Source of the DNA: CAWBNS01 sp964445105
GTDB taxonomy: Bacteria > Chlamydiota > Chlamydiia > Chlamydiales > JAJFMA01
NCBI GenBank assembly: GCA_964445105.1
Contig: CAYUJS010000004.1
Coordinates: forward strand, 1-64,000
Reading direction: 5' to 3'
DNA length: 64,000 nucleotides
Both the position numbers and the translations under genes were made by a program. Below the pieces are notes generated by a model. That model was not told the DNA's origin and searched no databases. It worked only from the letters and a program-made list of their open reading frames with translations. Positions within the stretch are counted from its first letter, which is position 1. Each line of letters starts with the position of its first letter. Of the stretch, positions 27,615 to 36,171 are shown piece after piece.

Positions 27615-28148
27615 ATGAATTTTCCACGAGCCCGTAGTTACCGAGGATTTGGCTGTGACGATTTGTTTATCAGGCTCGGTATATGCCTCCAGCCCGCTGT
27701 TCAGAGAATATCCGAGCAGATAGATAATTACAGCATTGAAGAAATTCAGGCGATCGCAGCGGCCGCCTTGAGTAGCTGCAGAAAAGATGCGTTAGAGATG
27801 AAGGGGAGGGGGTGGACGGATGAAAAGGTTGTCGACTGTATAGCGGGCACGCTAGCTTATCCGCTGGTAGTTGAGCCAATGAAGCCTGAAATTATCGAAG
27901 TTATGCGGGTTCTTCCCAACGAGGATCCCGAGACTGCGGCTTATATAACGAAGGCGCCCGCTAAAGCGTTCTACGGCAATCGATTGATGCAGCTTCAGCT
28001 ACGGCATAAGTATGGCGATCCCCTCAAGGAAAAAATGAAAGAGCGTCTAAGGCCTTTCGTTGAGGAGGCGCTTGCCCCATTCTTTGCGGAGATGAATCGA
28101 CCGGCTGCTAGCTGGACGAGTATATTCAGCTGGTTGTTGCCTTTGTAA
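27615..28148 (+). CDS. Hypothetical protein, intact member of a tandem pair
   Basis: The 177-residue product is of mixed helical composition, with a MKGRGWTDEKVVDCIAGTLAYP block near residue 62 and a C-terminal KEKMKERLRPFVEEALAPFFAEMN segment. There is no signal peptide or membrane segment. AAGGAGTG stands 8 bases before the ATG. A degenerate copy follows at 28263-28639, so this gene arose from, or survived, a tandem duplication. I recognise no family. Confidence 0.6.
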   Translation: MNFPRARSYRGFGCDDLFIRLGICLQPAVQRISEQIDNYSIEEIQAIAAAALSSCRKDALEMKGRGWTDEKVVDCIAGTLAYPLVVEPMKPEIIEVMRVLPNEDPETAAYITKAPAKAFYGNRLMQLQLRHKYGDPLKEKMKERLRPFVEEALAPFFAEMNRPAASWTSIFSWLLPL

Positions 28149-28262
28149 AGAGGCTCAAGACGTAGTCCATCACGTTGGATCTGGTCGGAGTGAGCTGGCA
28201 AGTGAGAGCAGATAAGTTTGATAGGCCGCTCTCTGGCGGCTTAACTTACCAAGTAAGTATAC

Positions 28263-28639
28263 TATAAATTTTCCACCGATCCGTAGATTGGCGAGGATTT
28301 GTTTGTCAGACTCGATACGGATGAAGGGAAGGGGATGGACGGATGAACATGTCGTCGATTGTGTGGCATATACACTAGCCCGTTCGACGCCGATTGAGCC
28401 GATGAGACGTGAAATTGCTGAAGTTGTGGAGGCCCGTCCCAACAATGCCCTGGAGCCAGCGTTTATATAACAAAAGAGCTAAATCATCTTACGGTAACGG
28501 GATCACCCAAAATGGGCTGCTTTATAAGCATGGCGATCTCCTCAAAGAAAAAATGAAAGAACACTTAAGACCTTTTGTGGAAAAGACGCTGCTCCCGCTT
28601 ATTACAGAGCTTAATCGACAACAACTACTAATTGGCTGA
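28263..28639 (+). pseudogene. Degenerate tandem copy of the gene at 27615
   Basis: The opening codons match the intact gene, but the ATG has become ATA. About 40 codons after the DDLFIRLG region are missing. The MKGRGWTDE block is kept at about 28320. The frame shifts near 28440-28470, after which the KEKMKEHLRPFVEKTLLPLITELN end is readable in another frame up to 28639. Confidence 0.65.
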
Positions 28640-28948
28640 ATCTATTTAATCGGCTGAGGCCTTTTTAAGAAGGTGCAAGACACCCCCTCAATAGGCGCAA
28701 ATCGCGCGCGCAACCCTAAGGACAACGCTTCTGTTAGGCACCGGCCCAGGCTGGTTCATGTAGAATTTACGCGCAAGGCCTGTTCTGGCCATCGTCTCAC
28801 ACCGCCAAAAGCCTCGTTTGAGGGCCCTCTGCAGACCTAAGTTTTGTATATGGGAACAGGTTTGCAGCGCTGTTCGAATCGCTCAAAAACCTGAGGTGAC
28901 CTTCGTCCTCTCTTGTTAAATTTCGTTCCATGAACTATTCTGACGGGT
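28640..28948. other. Spacer upstream of gpmA
   Basis: No gene or repeat was identified. It should hold the promoter of the gpmA/nifS-like/nifU-like operon; no clear hexamers were picked. Confidence 0.35.
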
Positions 28949-29644
28949 ATGAGTCTGTTGATTTTAATGCGACATGGGCAGTCGGAGTGGAACAAAAGAA
29001 ATTTGTTCACTGGATGGGTCGACGTGCCGCTTTCAAATGAGGGGATCCAAGAATCCCTCCATGGTGGGCGACAGATCAGGGATCTGCTTATAGACGTTGT
29101 GATAACGACTACCTTGGTGCGTGCACAGACTACGGCTTTACTCGCTCTGTCTCAGCATAGTTCACGAAGGGTTCCGGTCGTTCTTCACAATGGCGAGGGT
29201 AAGTTGTCTGACTGGTCGACGATTTATGGCTCTTCGCTGCACACAATTCCAATGCTGCGCTGCTGGGAATTGAACGAGCGCATGTACGGTGAATTACAAG
29301 GGTTAAATAAGGCAGAAACTGCGGAGAAATTTGGCCAGCAGCAGGTGCATCGCTGGCGGCGCAGCTACGACGAGGCGCCTCCTGGTGGCGAGAGCTTAGC
29401 CATGACAGCGGCGCGCGCTCTGCCCTACTTTCACAATACGATTGTTCCTCTACTTACACAGGAAAAAAACGTTTTTGTTTGCGCTCACGGCAATTCCTTA
29501 CGCTGCATCCTCATGGAGCTTGACCAGCTCAACCGGGAGCAGGTAGTTAGTTTGGAGATTTTTACAGGGCAGCCGCTCGTATATGACTATAAAGGCGGAG
29601 TTTTTCGCAAAAAGGACGCATGGCCATCCAGCCTATCTATTTAG
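28949..29644 (+). CDS. gpmA: 2,3-bisphosphoglycerate-dependent phosphoglycerate mutase
   Basis: Interconverts 3- and 2-phosphoglycerate in glycolysis. The 231-residue enzyme has the phospho-histidine motif LMRHGQSEWN at residues 6-15, the LFTGWVDVPLS segment, the substrate-binding WELNERMYGELQGLNK block, the second His in CAHGNSLR, and conserved PPGGES. It overlaps the nifS-like gene by 25 bases, so the two are probably in one operon. In C. trachomatis pgm neighbours a nifS-type gene (from memory), matching this order. Confidence 0.95.
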   Translation: MSLLILMRHGQSEWNKRNLFTGWVDVPLSNEGIQESLHGGRQIRDLLIDVVITTTLVRAQTTALLALSQHSSRRVPVVLHNGEGKLSDWSTIYGSSLHTIPMLRCWELNERMYGELQGLNKAETAEKFGQQQVHRWRRSYDEAPPGGESLAMTAARALPYFHNTIVPLLTQEKNVFVCAHGNSLRCILMELDQLNREQVVSLEIFTGQPLVYDYKGGVFRKKDAWPSSLSI

Positions 29645-30795
29645 ACAACGCGACTGTAACCCGCCCTTCAGAGCAGGTCGTGTCTCGCATGATTCCTTTC
29701 TTTACAGAAGATTGGGGTTCCCCCTCGTCGCCTCATCGCATGGGGCAGCGCCTCTGGCCTGCTATGGAGGAGGCTTACCGCTCTTTGTATGCGCTTCTGG
29801 GTGCTTCTGAGCAGGATACTATTTTGTTTACCTCGTCCGGTACGGAGGCTATAAATCAAGTTTTACAGTCTGTTTTTTTTGATGTAACGCGTGCGACGGG
29901 GAAGAACCACTTTGTTACCTCTGCGATCGATGAGGCGCCTGCCATCTTAACTTTAGGTCATCTGGAGCAGCTGGGGGCTGTGAGCAAAGCTGCTGCGGTC
30001 ACTAAAAGCGGGCATGTCACGTCAGAACTTATTGGCGATGCTCTTACGCCGCGCACAGCGCTTGTTAGTCTTTCTTGGGCTAATGCGCTTACAGGAGTCG
30101 TCAACCCCGTGGCCGAGATCGCCGCTTTATGTAAGCAGAGAGGCATTTTATTTCATCTTGATGCAACGCATGTGTTAGGCAAGCTCTACTTTGAATTAGC
30201 GGAGGTGGGAGCGGATTTTATCACCTTCAACGGCGACCAAATGCATGGCCCCAAAGGCAGCGGCGGGCTGTACATTCGCAAAAAGGCGCGTTTGTCGCCC
30301 TTGCTGTTTGGTGGCATGCAGCAGGGTGGCTACCGCGGGGACGATGTTAATGTCCCTGCGCTTGTGGGTTTGGGGCAGGCTGCGCGTGAAGCCATCGAAA
30401 GTCGGGACCTGCTCTGCACTGAGGTGGCGCGTCTGCGCAATCGCTTGGAGGAGGGCGTATTGCAGGCTTATCCCGAAGCTAAATTATTCTATCGAGACCA
30501 AGAGCGCCTTCCGAATGTAACCACGATTGCCTTTCCCGGTGTTGTTAACGAGGCACTGCTCTTTGCTTTGAATCGCCAAGGCCTCTACGCTAGCATGGGG
30601 GGCGGAAATTTTCAGCAGCTAGGGCTACTACTCGCCGCGAGCGGGGTCAGTGAGCTTTTGAGCCACTCAGCCCTCAGTTTTAGTCTTGCGCGTACAAATT
30701 ACGAGGAAGAAATCGATCGCGCGATCTCTATCATCGCCGACAGCGCCAATAAACTTCGCATCCTTTCTCAACATATTTTGGGGGCGCCTGCATGA
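29620..30795 (+). CDS. NifS-like aminotransferase-fold protein lacking catalytic residues
   Basis: The 391-residue protein has the full length and frame of group II cysteine desulfurases (YLDNATVTRP start, FTSSGTEAINQ, FHLDATHVLGK, R-rich end). Three key sites differ. The PLP-stacking His of the E-H-x-A motif is Glu (SAIDEAPAIL, about residue 105). The PLP Lys of S-x-H-K is Gln (FNGDQMHGPKG, about 207). The Cys loop reads ASMGGGNFQQ with no Cys. It therefore probably cannot form PLP Schiff base or persulfide by the known mechanism. It overlaps the NifU-like gene by 4 bases. C. trachomatis has a nifS-type gene in this operon, whose residues should be compared. Confidence 0.85.
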   Translation: MAIQPIYLDNATVTRPSEQVVSRMIPFFTEDWGSPSSPHRMGQRLWPAMEEAYRSLYALLGASEQDTILFTSSGTEAINQVLQSVFFDVTRATGKNHFVTSAIDEAPAILTLGHLEQLGAVSKAAAVTKSGHVTSELIGDALTPRTALVSLSWANALTGVVNPVAEIAALCKQRGILFHLDATHVLGKLYFELAEVGADFITFNGDQMHGPKGSGGLYIRKKARLSPLLFGGMQQGGYRGDDVNVPALVGLGQAAREAIESRDLLCTEVARLRNRLEEGVLQAYPEAKLFYRDQERLPNVTTIAFPGVVNEALLFALNRQGLYASMGGGNFQQLGLLLAASGVSELLSHSALSFSLARTNYEEEIDRAISIIADSANKLRILSQHILGAPA

Positions 30796-31562
30796 CTTTA
30801 GCTGCACTGATCCATCCTTTTCCTTGGATTCATTATAGCAAAAAATTGCGTCATAAAATCGACAATCCACGCAGTGGCGGTTCCTTCACCGCTGAGGAGT
30901 CAGCAGAGCGAGGCGTGCGCCTGGTGGAGGGGGTCGATGGTTCGCCCGAAGATGGAAATGTCGTGCATTTTTACTGGCTAGTGGACCTATCCGATGGCAT
31001 CATTGTGGACGCAAAATTCCAAACGTTTGGCCAGACGGCGCTGATCGGTGCCGCCGAGGTGGCTTGTGAGATGCTCGTGGGTAAGAATTACGATCAGGCC
31101 AAACGCATTACTGCTGAACTCATAGACAAACAGGTGCAGGAAAGAAGCGACGAACCTGCGTTTCCTGCGGAAACATTCTCGCATCTTAATCTCGTGCTCT
31201 CCGCTATAGCAGATGCGGCGGACAATTGTGAGGACATTCCCGTATCGACCAGTTACGTAGCTCCGCCTATGCCCATGCAGGGCGGTATGTTTGAGGGCGA
31301 TGGCTATCCGGGTTGGGATGAACTTCCTTATCCACAGCAGTTAGTGGTAATTGAAGACGCACTAAATCAAGAGATACGCCCCTACATTGCGCTTGATGGC
31401 GGGGGGCTAGAAGTTGTCTCTTTAGAGGGACACAAGTTGCTGGTGCGTTACCATGGCGCTTGTACCTCGTGCTATTCGAGCGTAGGCGCTACCTTATCAG
31501 CCATTCAGCAGATGCTCAGGGCTAAAGTTCATCCTCAAATCGACGTCACACCAGAAATGTAA
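30792..31562 (+). CDS. NifU-like protein with cysteine-free IscU-like domain and intact Nfu domain
   Basis: The 256-residue protein joins an IscU-like scaffold region (about residues 10-140) to an Nfu-type domain (about 180-250). The scaffold has lost the three ligand Cys positions: near residue 28 (SGGSF), in KFQTFGQTA at about 75-83 and in FSHLNLVLS at about 129. The Nfu part keeps ALDGGGLEVV and the CxxC of GACTSCYSSVG at residues 224-227, the usual iron-sulfur carrier site. It may act as a carrier rather than as the assembly scaffold. The start overlaps the preceding gene (ATGA). Confidence 0.85.
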   Translation: MTLAALIHPFPWIHYSKKLRHKIDNPRSGGSFTAEESAERGVRLVEGVDGSPEDGNVVHFYWLVDLSDGIIVDAKFQTFGQTALIGAAEVACEMLVGKNYDQAKRITAELIDKQVQERSDEPAFPAETFSHLNLVLSAIADAADNCEDIPVSTSYVAPPMPMQGGMFEGDGYPGWDELPYPQQLVVIEDALNQEIRPYIALDGGGLEVVSLEGHKLLVRYHGACTSCYSSVGATLSAIQQMLRAKVHPQIDVTPEM

Positions 31563-31643
31563 TTATCCAGCAGTTTCTTTTTTTGTTCTGTTGCTTTATC
31601 TTAATCTTCTGTCTCTACCCTTTAATTGTTTCGGCTCAAGCTT

Positions 31644-33068
31644 ATGGATATCTCAGCGCCACCTTCACCGCCTATCGTGCCCGTCAAAAGCCCTCCTTCG
31701 TCAAAAGAGTCTGAGATGATGGTACTGGGATGCATGTTGACGAGTGTCAATTCTCTAAACATCGCTTCAGATGGCTTAAACGACTACGACTTCTATTACA
31801 GCGAACACAAAATTATCTTCCAGGTCCTGAAGCAAGCCTTTCGGCAGGATAAACCCGTAGATGTTCACCTAACCGCTGAAGAGCTGAAACGCCGAGATCA
31901 GCTGAAGTCGGTAGGGGGCGTGGGGTACTTAGCCACGCTTGCCCAATACGCGGGTACCTCTGCGCATATCGAAGAATATGTGACGATCGTGCGCGACAAG
32001 GCGATTTTGCGCCGGATGATTTTTGCAGCCCAAAAGGTCGAGACTCATGCTTTGAGTGAGCCTGAGAATGTGTTCCAAGCGCTTGACGACGCCCAAAAAG
32101 AGTTTTACCAGATCAGCCAGACTATGAACACTAGTGCCGGCATTACCCTGCGAGAGGTGTTAGATGGCAGCAAAAGTGAGATAGGACAACCCTTTCTGAC
32201 AGAGCTCGAACAGCGCCAAGAGCGCTATGCCAATCGTGGAGAGGATGATCCTGGGATCACCGGTATATCCACTCATTTCTATGACATCGATAAGATGCTC
32301 AACGGCTTTGGGCGCTCCAACTTAATCATTCTCGCTGCGCGACCTGCCATGGGGAAAACGGCGCTTGCGGTGAATATCGCCGAAAATGTGGCTTTTCGCA
32401 GCCAAAAGCCTGTGGGTATTTTTTCCCTAGAGATGAGTGCAGACCAACTAGTGCACCGCCTCATATGCTCGCAAGCGGAAGTGGAGTCTGACAAAATTCA
32501 GACAGGTTCATTAAACGGGGCTGAGTTTCGCCAAATTTATGAAACAGTTGAGCGTATCAAAGACTATCCGTTGATCATCGACGACCAGCCTGGCCTCACC
32601 ATTACAGATTTGCGTGCCCGCGCGCGCAGGATGAAGGAGGCGCATAACATTGAACTGCTGGTGATCGACTATCTCCAGCTGCTTGCGGGCGCTAAGAGCA
32701 GCCGCATGGCGGAGAATCGACAAACAGAAATTTCTGAGATTTCGCGCATGCTCAAAAATCTCGCCAGAGAGCTGAATGTGCCCATTCTATGTTTAAGTCA
32801 GCTTTCGCGTAAGGTAGAAGAGCGCCCCGGCCACCGCCCCATGATGAGCGACCTGCGTGAGTCAGGCTCTATTGAGCAAGATGCGGACGTTGTACTGTTT
32901 CTTTTGCGTCGTGAATACTACGACCCAATGGACAAGCCGGGTATGGCCGAGCTAATTGTGGGTAAAAACCGGCACGGAGCCGTAGGTTCCGTACAGCTTG
33001 TTTACCGTAAAGAGATCGCACAGTTTTGCAGCTATACAAGAATGACGGGTGAACCGGTGCGCGAATAG
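31644..33068 (+). CDS. dnaB: Replicative DNA helicase DnaB
   Basis: DnaB is the hexameric helicase of the replication fork. The 474-residue protein has the N-terminal primase-interacting domain (LGCMLTS to about residue 170), a linker, and the RecA-type motor with Walker A ARPAMGKTALA, the EMSADQLVHR segment, Walker B LLVIDYLQLL and the sensor SQLSRKVEERPGHRPMMSDLRESGSIEQDADV. ATG 31644 was preferred over a TTG six codons upstream. It is separated by 80 bases from the NifU-like gene and meets the MORN gene tail to tail with one base between. Confidence 0.96.
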   Translation: MDISAPPSPPIVPVKSPPSSKESEMMVLGCMLTSVNSLNIASDGLNDYDFYYSEHKIIFQVLKQAFRQDKPVDVHLTAEELKRRDQLKSVGGVGYLATLAQYAGTSAHIEEYVTIVRDKAILRRMIFAAQKVETHALSEPENVFQALDDAQKEFYQISQTMNTSAGITLREVLDGSKSEIGQPFLTELEQRQERYANRGEDDPGITGISTHFYDIDKMLNGFGRSNLIILAARPAMGKTALAVNIAENVAFRSQKPVGIFSLEMSADQLVHRLICSQAEVESDKIQTGSLNGAEFRQIYETVERIKDYPLIIDDQPGLTITDLRARARRMKEAHNIELLVIDYLQLLAGAKSSRMAENRQTEISEISRMLKNLARELNVPILCLSQLSRKVEERPGHRPMMSDLRESGSIEQDADVVLFLLRREYYDPMDKPGMAELIVGKNRHGAVGSVQLVYRKEIAQFCSYTRMTGEPVRE

Positions 33069-33069
33069 T

Positions 33070-35436
33070 TTATTCTATTTGTTTGTTTTGTTCTGCGAAT
33101 GAACGTTTTGTCTTCAGCAGGTCCTCAACGTAGGTCTGCATGGCTTTTGGCTGGCCATTGTTGTGGTATTTGTTAAACTCTCCGTGCCGTTGGCCTGAGC
33201 GGTAGCACCCTTCGAACACTAATATCCCCGTTTCATTCCAAGTCATGGCGCGCCCGTCTAACTTGTTGTCCCGATAGGGGTTCACTTGTGCAAGCCGTCC
33301 GTTTGGATGGTAAATTTTTTCTTGTCCCTCGATCATGTCGTGGTCATAGGGGGTGACGCGTTTAAGTATTCCTGTGGGATAATATTCATATTCCGGACCC
33401 TGTCGCAATCCCGCCGCATAATGTGTGGCAATGAGGGTGGCTCCTTCCGGTGAATAGATGGCTGAAAAGCCCTCTTTAAGTCCCTTTTTATAAGAGGTAC
33501 TAGCTATTTTATTGCCAGTTTCGTTGTATCCGCTTACCTCTCCCTCAAATAAACCCTGTATATAGGTGCCGTTAAAGGCCTTCACAACTCCAAGTAGAGG
33601 GTGCTCGGGATAATATATTTGATAAGGGCCGTGTAAAAGGTTGTGGTCGTACTCGGCTTTGATCAAATCACCTTCGGCCCTGCGCTCTAGATAGGGACCA
33701 TGCAGCAATCCTTGTTCGTAGAAGGACTCTTGGACTAATTCGCCGCTGCTGGACCACATGGCTTTGCGCCCGTTTAGTAAGCCGTTCTGGAAGGTGATGA
33801 GCACTTGGTGCGCGCCGTTGGGGTAGTAAGTAGTCTGCTCGCCTTGTAACCTGCCGTCGACATAATTTAGCTTGTTGGCTACTTGGCCTTCGTGGAGGGG
33901 ATGATACTCTAAGTGCTCTCCAACAGGCTGACCGCTTGCAAAAGCGCCTTCGCTTTTTAGGGCGCCGTTATCAAACCATTGCCGGTTTAGGCCTTCTAAC
34001 GCACCCAGTGAATAGGTTTTCTCACTTTTTAACTGCCCTGTGCTATACCATTGCTTCCAGGTGCCATCCCTAAGGCCTCTGACGAAAATACCTTCGATCA
34101 AAAGTTGACCAGACTCAGCAAACTCCCGGAAAGGCCCGTTGAGCATACCGGCCTGGTAGCTGCATTGTAGCTTTGGATGGCCGCTTGGGTAGTATTCCAG
34201 ACTGTCGCCCTCACGTTCGCCCTCTTTGAACTGATAGCTTACAACTAGTGTGCCGTCCGCTTTCCACTCCTCGTACTTGCCGGCGAGTGCGCCTTCGTTG
34301 TAATCAGCGCGGCGGTGGAGCTGCCCAGTCGCATAAAAATCTTCTTGCCGTCCGTCCAGCTCACCGCGCTTATAGCGATGATTATACTTGAGCTGTCCGT
34401 TGTGATACCATTCCTTGTATTCACCCTCATCGGGAAGGTACTGCGAGCGCTTGGCCCCATCTTCATAAAATTCCACAATAGGCTCTACGAGCGCTCCCTC
34501 AGAGTCGTAGAGTGCGCGATAGCTTAGTTGCCCAGAGGAGAATGCCCGAGTGTGTTCTCCTATAGGGTGTCCACCTCGGTATTGGCCGCCGCCGAGCAAT
34601 ATTGCAGTATCGGAAAAATAGTACTCAGCGCCCTCTTGTAGGCCCCTGCGATAGTGCGCGACATAGCTTTCCTTTCCGCTAGGAAAGTAGCGAGTATGCT
34701 TGCCGACAGGGCTTCCTCGCCAGAAGAAGCGCACTTCGGCAAGCGTGCCTTTTGGGTGGTAGCTCTGTAGGGCAGGTGCCCCTTCAGCGTGTAGAAGCCC
34801 CAGGTGATATTGGTGACGGCTTTTCACCGCGCCGTCTTCGTACCACTCAATGCTCTCTCCCTCGGCCACTCCTTTTTGGTAGTTAATTCTGGAGGCTTTT
34901 TCTCCCGAGGGGTAGTAGCTTGTGCATTCGCCTGCTAGATGTCCGTCCTTGTAGGTACATTGGCGCTTCAGCCCGCCGGTCTCGTGATATTCTTTGGCTT
35001 CACCTTGTAAAACACCTTGCACATAGCTAAGAGCGGTTTTTCTTCCGCCATTAGAATAGAAAGCTTCCTGTAATCCATTTAAGGTGCCCCGGTCGTACCG
35101 GCTAATGGTAGCTAATGTACCCGAGGGATAGTAAGAGACGCTGGCGCCATGAGGCATGGCTTGGCCGTTGTAAACTGAGAGATCAACCTCCTCTTGCAGT
35201 GCTCCTGAAGGATAAAATCGAACTATCTGCACAGCTTCGGGCTGGCCATGGCCTGCCTTGGGCTCGAGAAAAAGGATCTGCCGCGGAGTACCGTTTTGAT
35301 AGGCGCTACTGGCCTGTGGTATCCAGTTAGGCTCGCGCCTTTTTAGCAGCCCTGGAGGCAGTAAATCAAGCGTACACAAAGGCGATGCCCAAAGCCCTAT
35401 AGGAACTAACAACAAAAGTAACACGTGCTGCATCAT
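33070..35436 (-). CDS. Exported MORN-type repeat protein
   Basis: The 788-residue protein starts with a signal peptide (MMQHVLLLLLVPIGLWASPL), followed by about 26 tandem repeats of 22-25 residues of the form YYPSGxLxxxxxYxxGxLxGxxxEY, the bacterial MORN/YwqK-type repeat. MORN arrays form extended beta-sheets and are used in lipid or protein contacts. The start at 35436 (double ATG after GAGGTG) was chosen because it puts the signal peptide first; a longer frame adds 18 unsupported residues. It is likely periplasmic or outer-surface. The partner is unknown. Confidence 0.8.
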   Translation of the reverse strand: MMQHVLLLLLVPIGLWASPLCTLDLLPPGLLKRREPNWIPQASSAYQNGTPRQILFLEPKAGHGQPEAVQIVRFYPSGALQEEVDLSVYNGQAMPHGASVSYYPSGTLATISRYDRGTLNGLQEAFYSNGGRKTALSYVQGVLQGEAKEYHETGGLKRQCTYKDGHLAGECTSYYPSGEKASRINYQKGVAEGESIEWYEDGAVKSRHQYHLGLLHAEGAPALQSYHPKGTLAEVRFFWRGSPVGKHTRYFPSGKESYVAHYRRGLQEGAEYYFSDTAILLGGGQYRGGHPIGEHTRAFSSGQLSYRALYDSEGALVEPIVEFYEDGAKRSQYLPDEGEYKEWYHNGQLKYNHRYKRGELDGRQEDFYATGQLHRRADYNEGALAGKYEEWKADGTLVVSYQFKEGEREGDSLEYYPSGHPKLQCSYQAGMLNGPFREFAESGQLLIEGIFVRGLRDGTWKQWYSTGQLKSEKTYSLGALEGLNRQWFDNGALKSEGAFASGQPVGEHLEYHPLHEGQVANKLNYVDGRLQGEQTTYYPNGAHQVLITFQNGLLNGRKAMWSSSGELVQESFYEQGLLHGPYLERRAEGDLIKAEYDHNLLHGPYQIYYPEHPLLGVVKAFNGTYIQGLFEGEVSGYNETGNKIASTSYKKGLKEGFSAIYSPEGATLIATHYAAGLRQGPEYEYYPTGILKRVTPYDHDMIEGQEKIYHPNGRLAQVNPYRDNKLDGRAMTWNETGILVFEGCYRSGQRHGEFNKYHNNGQPKAMQTYVEDLLKTKRSFAEQNKQIE

Positions 35437-35937
35437 TAAACACCTCAAGCTATTAGCAAAAAGTATGGAATAACGGGCTTTTAGATGCAATGGATCGACT
35501 ACGCCACAGCAATTCGGACTCTCGTGAGAAAACTCAAATATTCTTCTTGTTCCCGGAGCGCCAAATCAGAAAAGTTTGCATAAAACGCAGAGGGTAGATT
35601 AGGCGCTTACCATGAAACTTATTTGAAGCGGTAGGCAAGCTCGCACTTAGGCAGCTTCAAGCGCCCGGTCCGCCAAGCCCAAGCCAGCTGTCGGTTTGTA
35701 AGAGTGGCACTTTAGCAAGCTCTAAGCTTATCCGACGCAAATCTCAAGCATATTTTCGGCGCACAAAAAAACAGGACACACGCTTGCAGACGCGGGCGGG
35801 ATGTAGCAGGAAGCTAAGGCAGCAGAGCCGCCCTGGTGCTTATCGACAAGGCGCAATTCTGTGCTGACCCGCCATCTGGAAGCGCGATGACGAGCTTTAT
35901 CTGAATCACGCTGCTGCAGAATTTCTTATAAAAAAGT
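35437..35937. other. Spacer upstream of the MORN protein
   Basis: About 500 bases with no convincing gene on either strand. The promoter of the MORN gene should lie at its left edge. It may contain decayed sequence. Confidence 0.4.
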
Positions 35938-35990
35938 TGCCTAATCTACGATTTTTCGAGGGGCTTTTTTTGCGACCCGAATTACTGCTG
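35938..35990. repeat. Short dispersed repeat, copy 2
   Basis: Matches 12758-12810 (CTAATCTACG, T-run, GGGGC, T-run, GCGACCCGAATT). It lies directly beside a family 1 MITE. Confidence 0.55.
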
Positions 35991-35996
35991 ACTTAG

Positions 35997-36152
35997 CAGC
36001 AGTTCCCACTAAAAAAAGGCGATCGACTGGCTCCGGAGCGGCTATTAGGCTCATTTTGCTCCTTGCCCTTAAGCTTAGACTACGAATTCGTTACAAACTG
36101 AGCCCGCTGTCAGCCCTTACTGAGCAGGTTTCGTTTTTTAGCGGAAGCTGTC
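35997..36152 (+). mobile_element. MITE-like element, family 1, copy e
   Basis: About 156 bp. The left end GCAGTTCCCACTAAAAAAA and right end TTTTTTAGCGGAAGCTGTCG form the terminal inverted repeat. The inner blocks GATCGACTGGCTC, GGCTCATTTTGCTCC and GAATTCGTTAC are shared with copies a and d. It ends close to the stop codon of the MFS gene. Confidence 0.7.
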
Positions 36153-36171
36153 GCTACCTTAGCAGTAGCTG

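Noticed and set aside
33070..35436. CRISPR-like or DNA tandem repeat array in the MORN gene
   Set aside because: The periodicity is at protein level (22-25 residues); DNA repeats are degenerate and no spacers of constant length exist.
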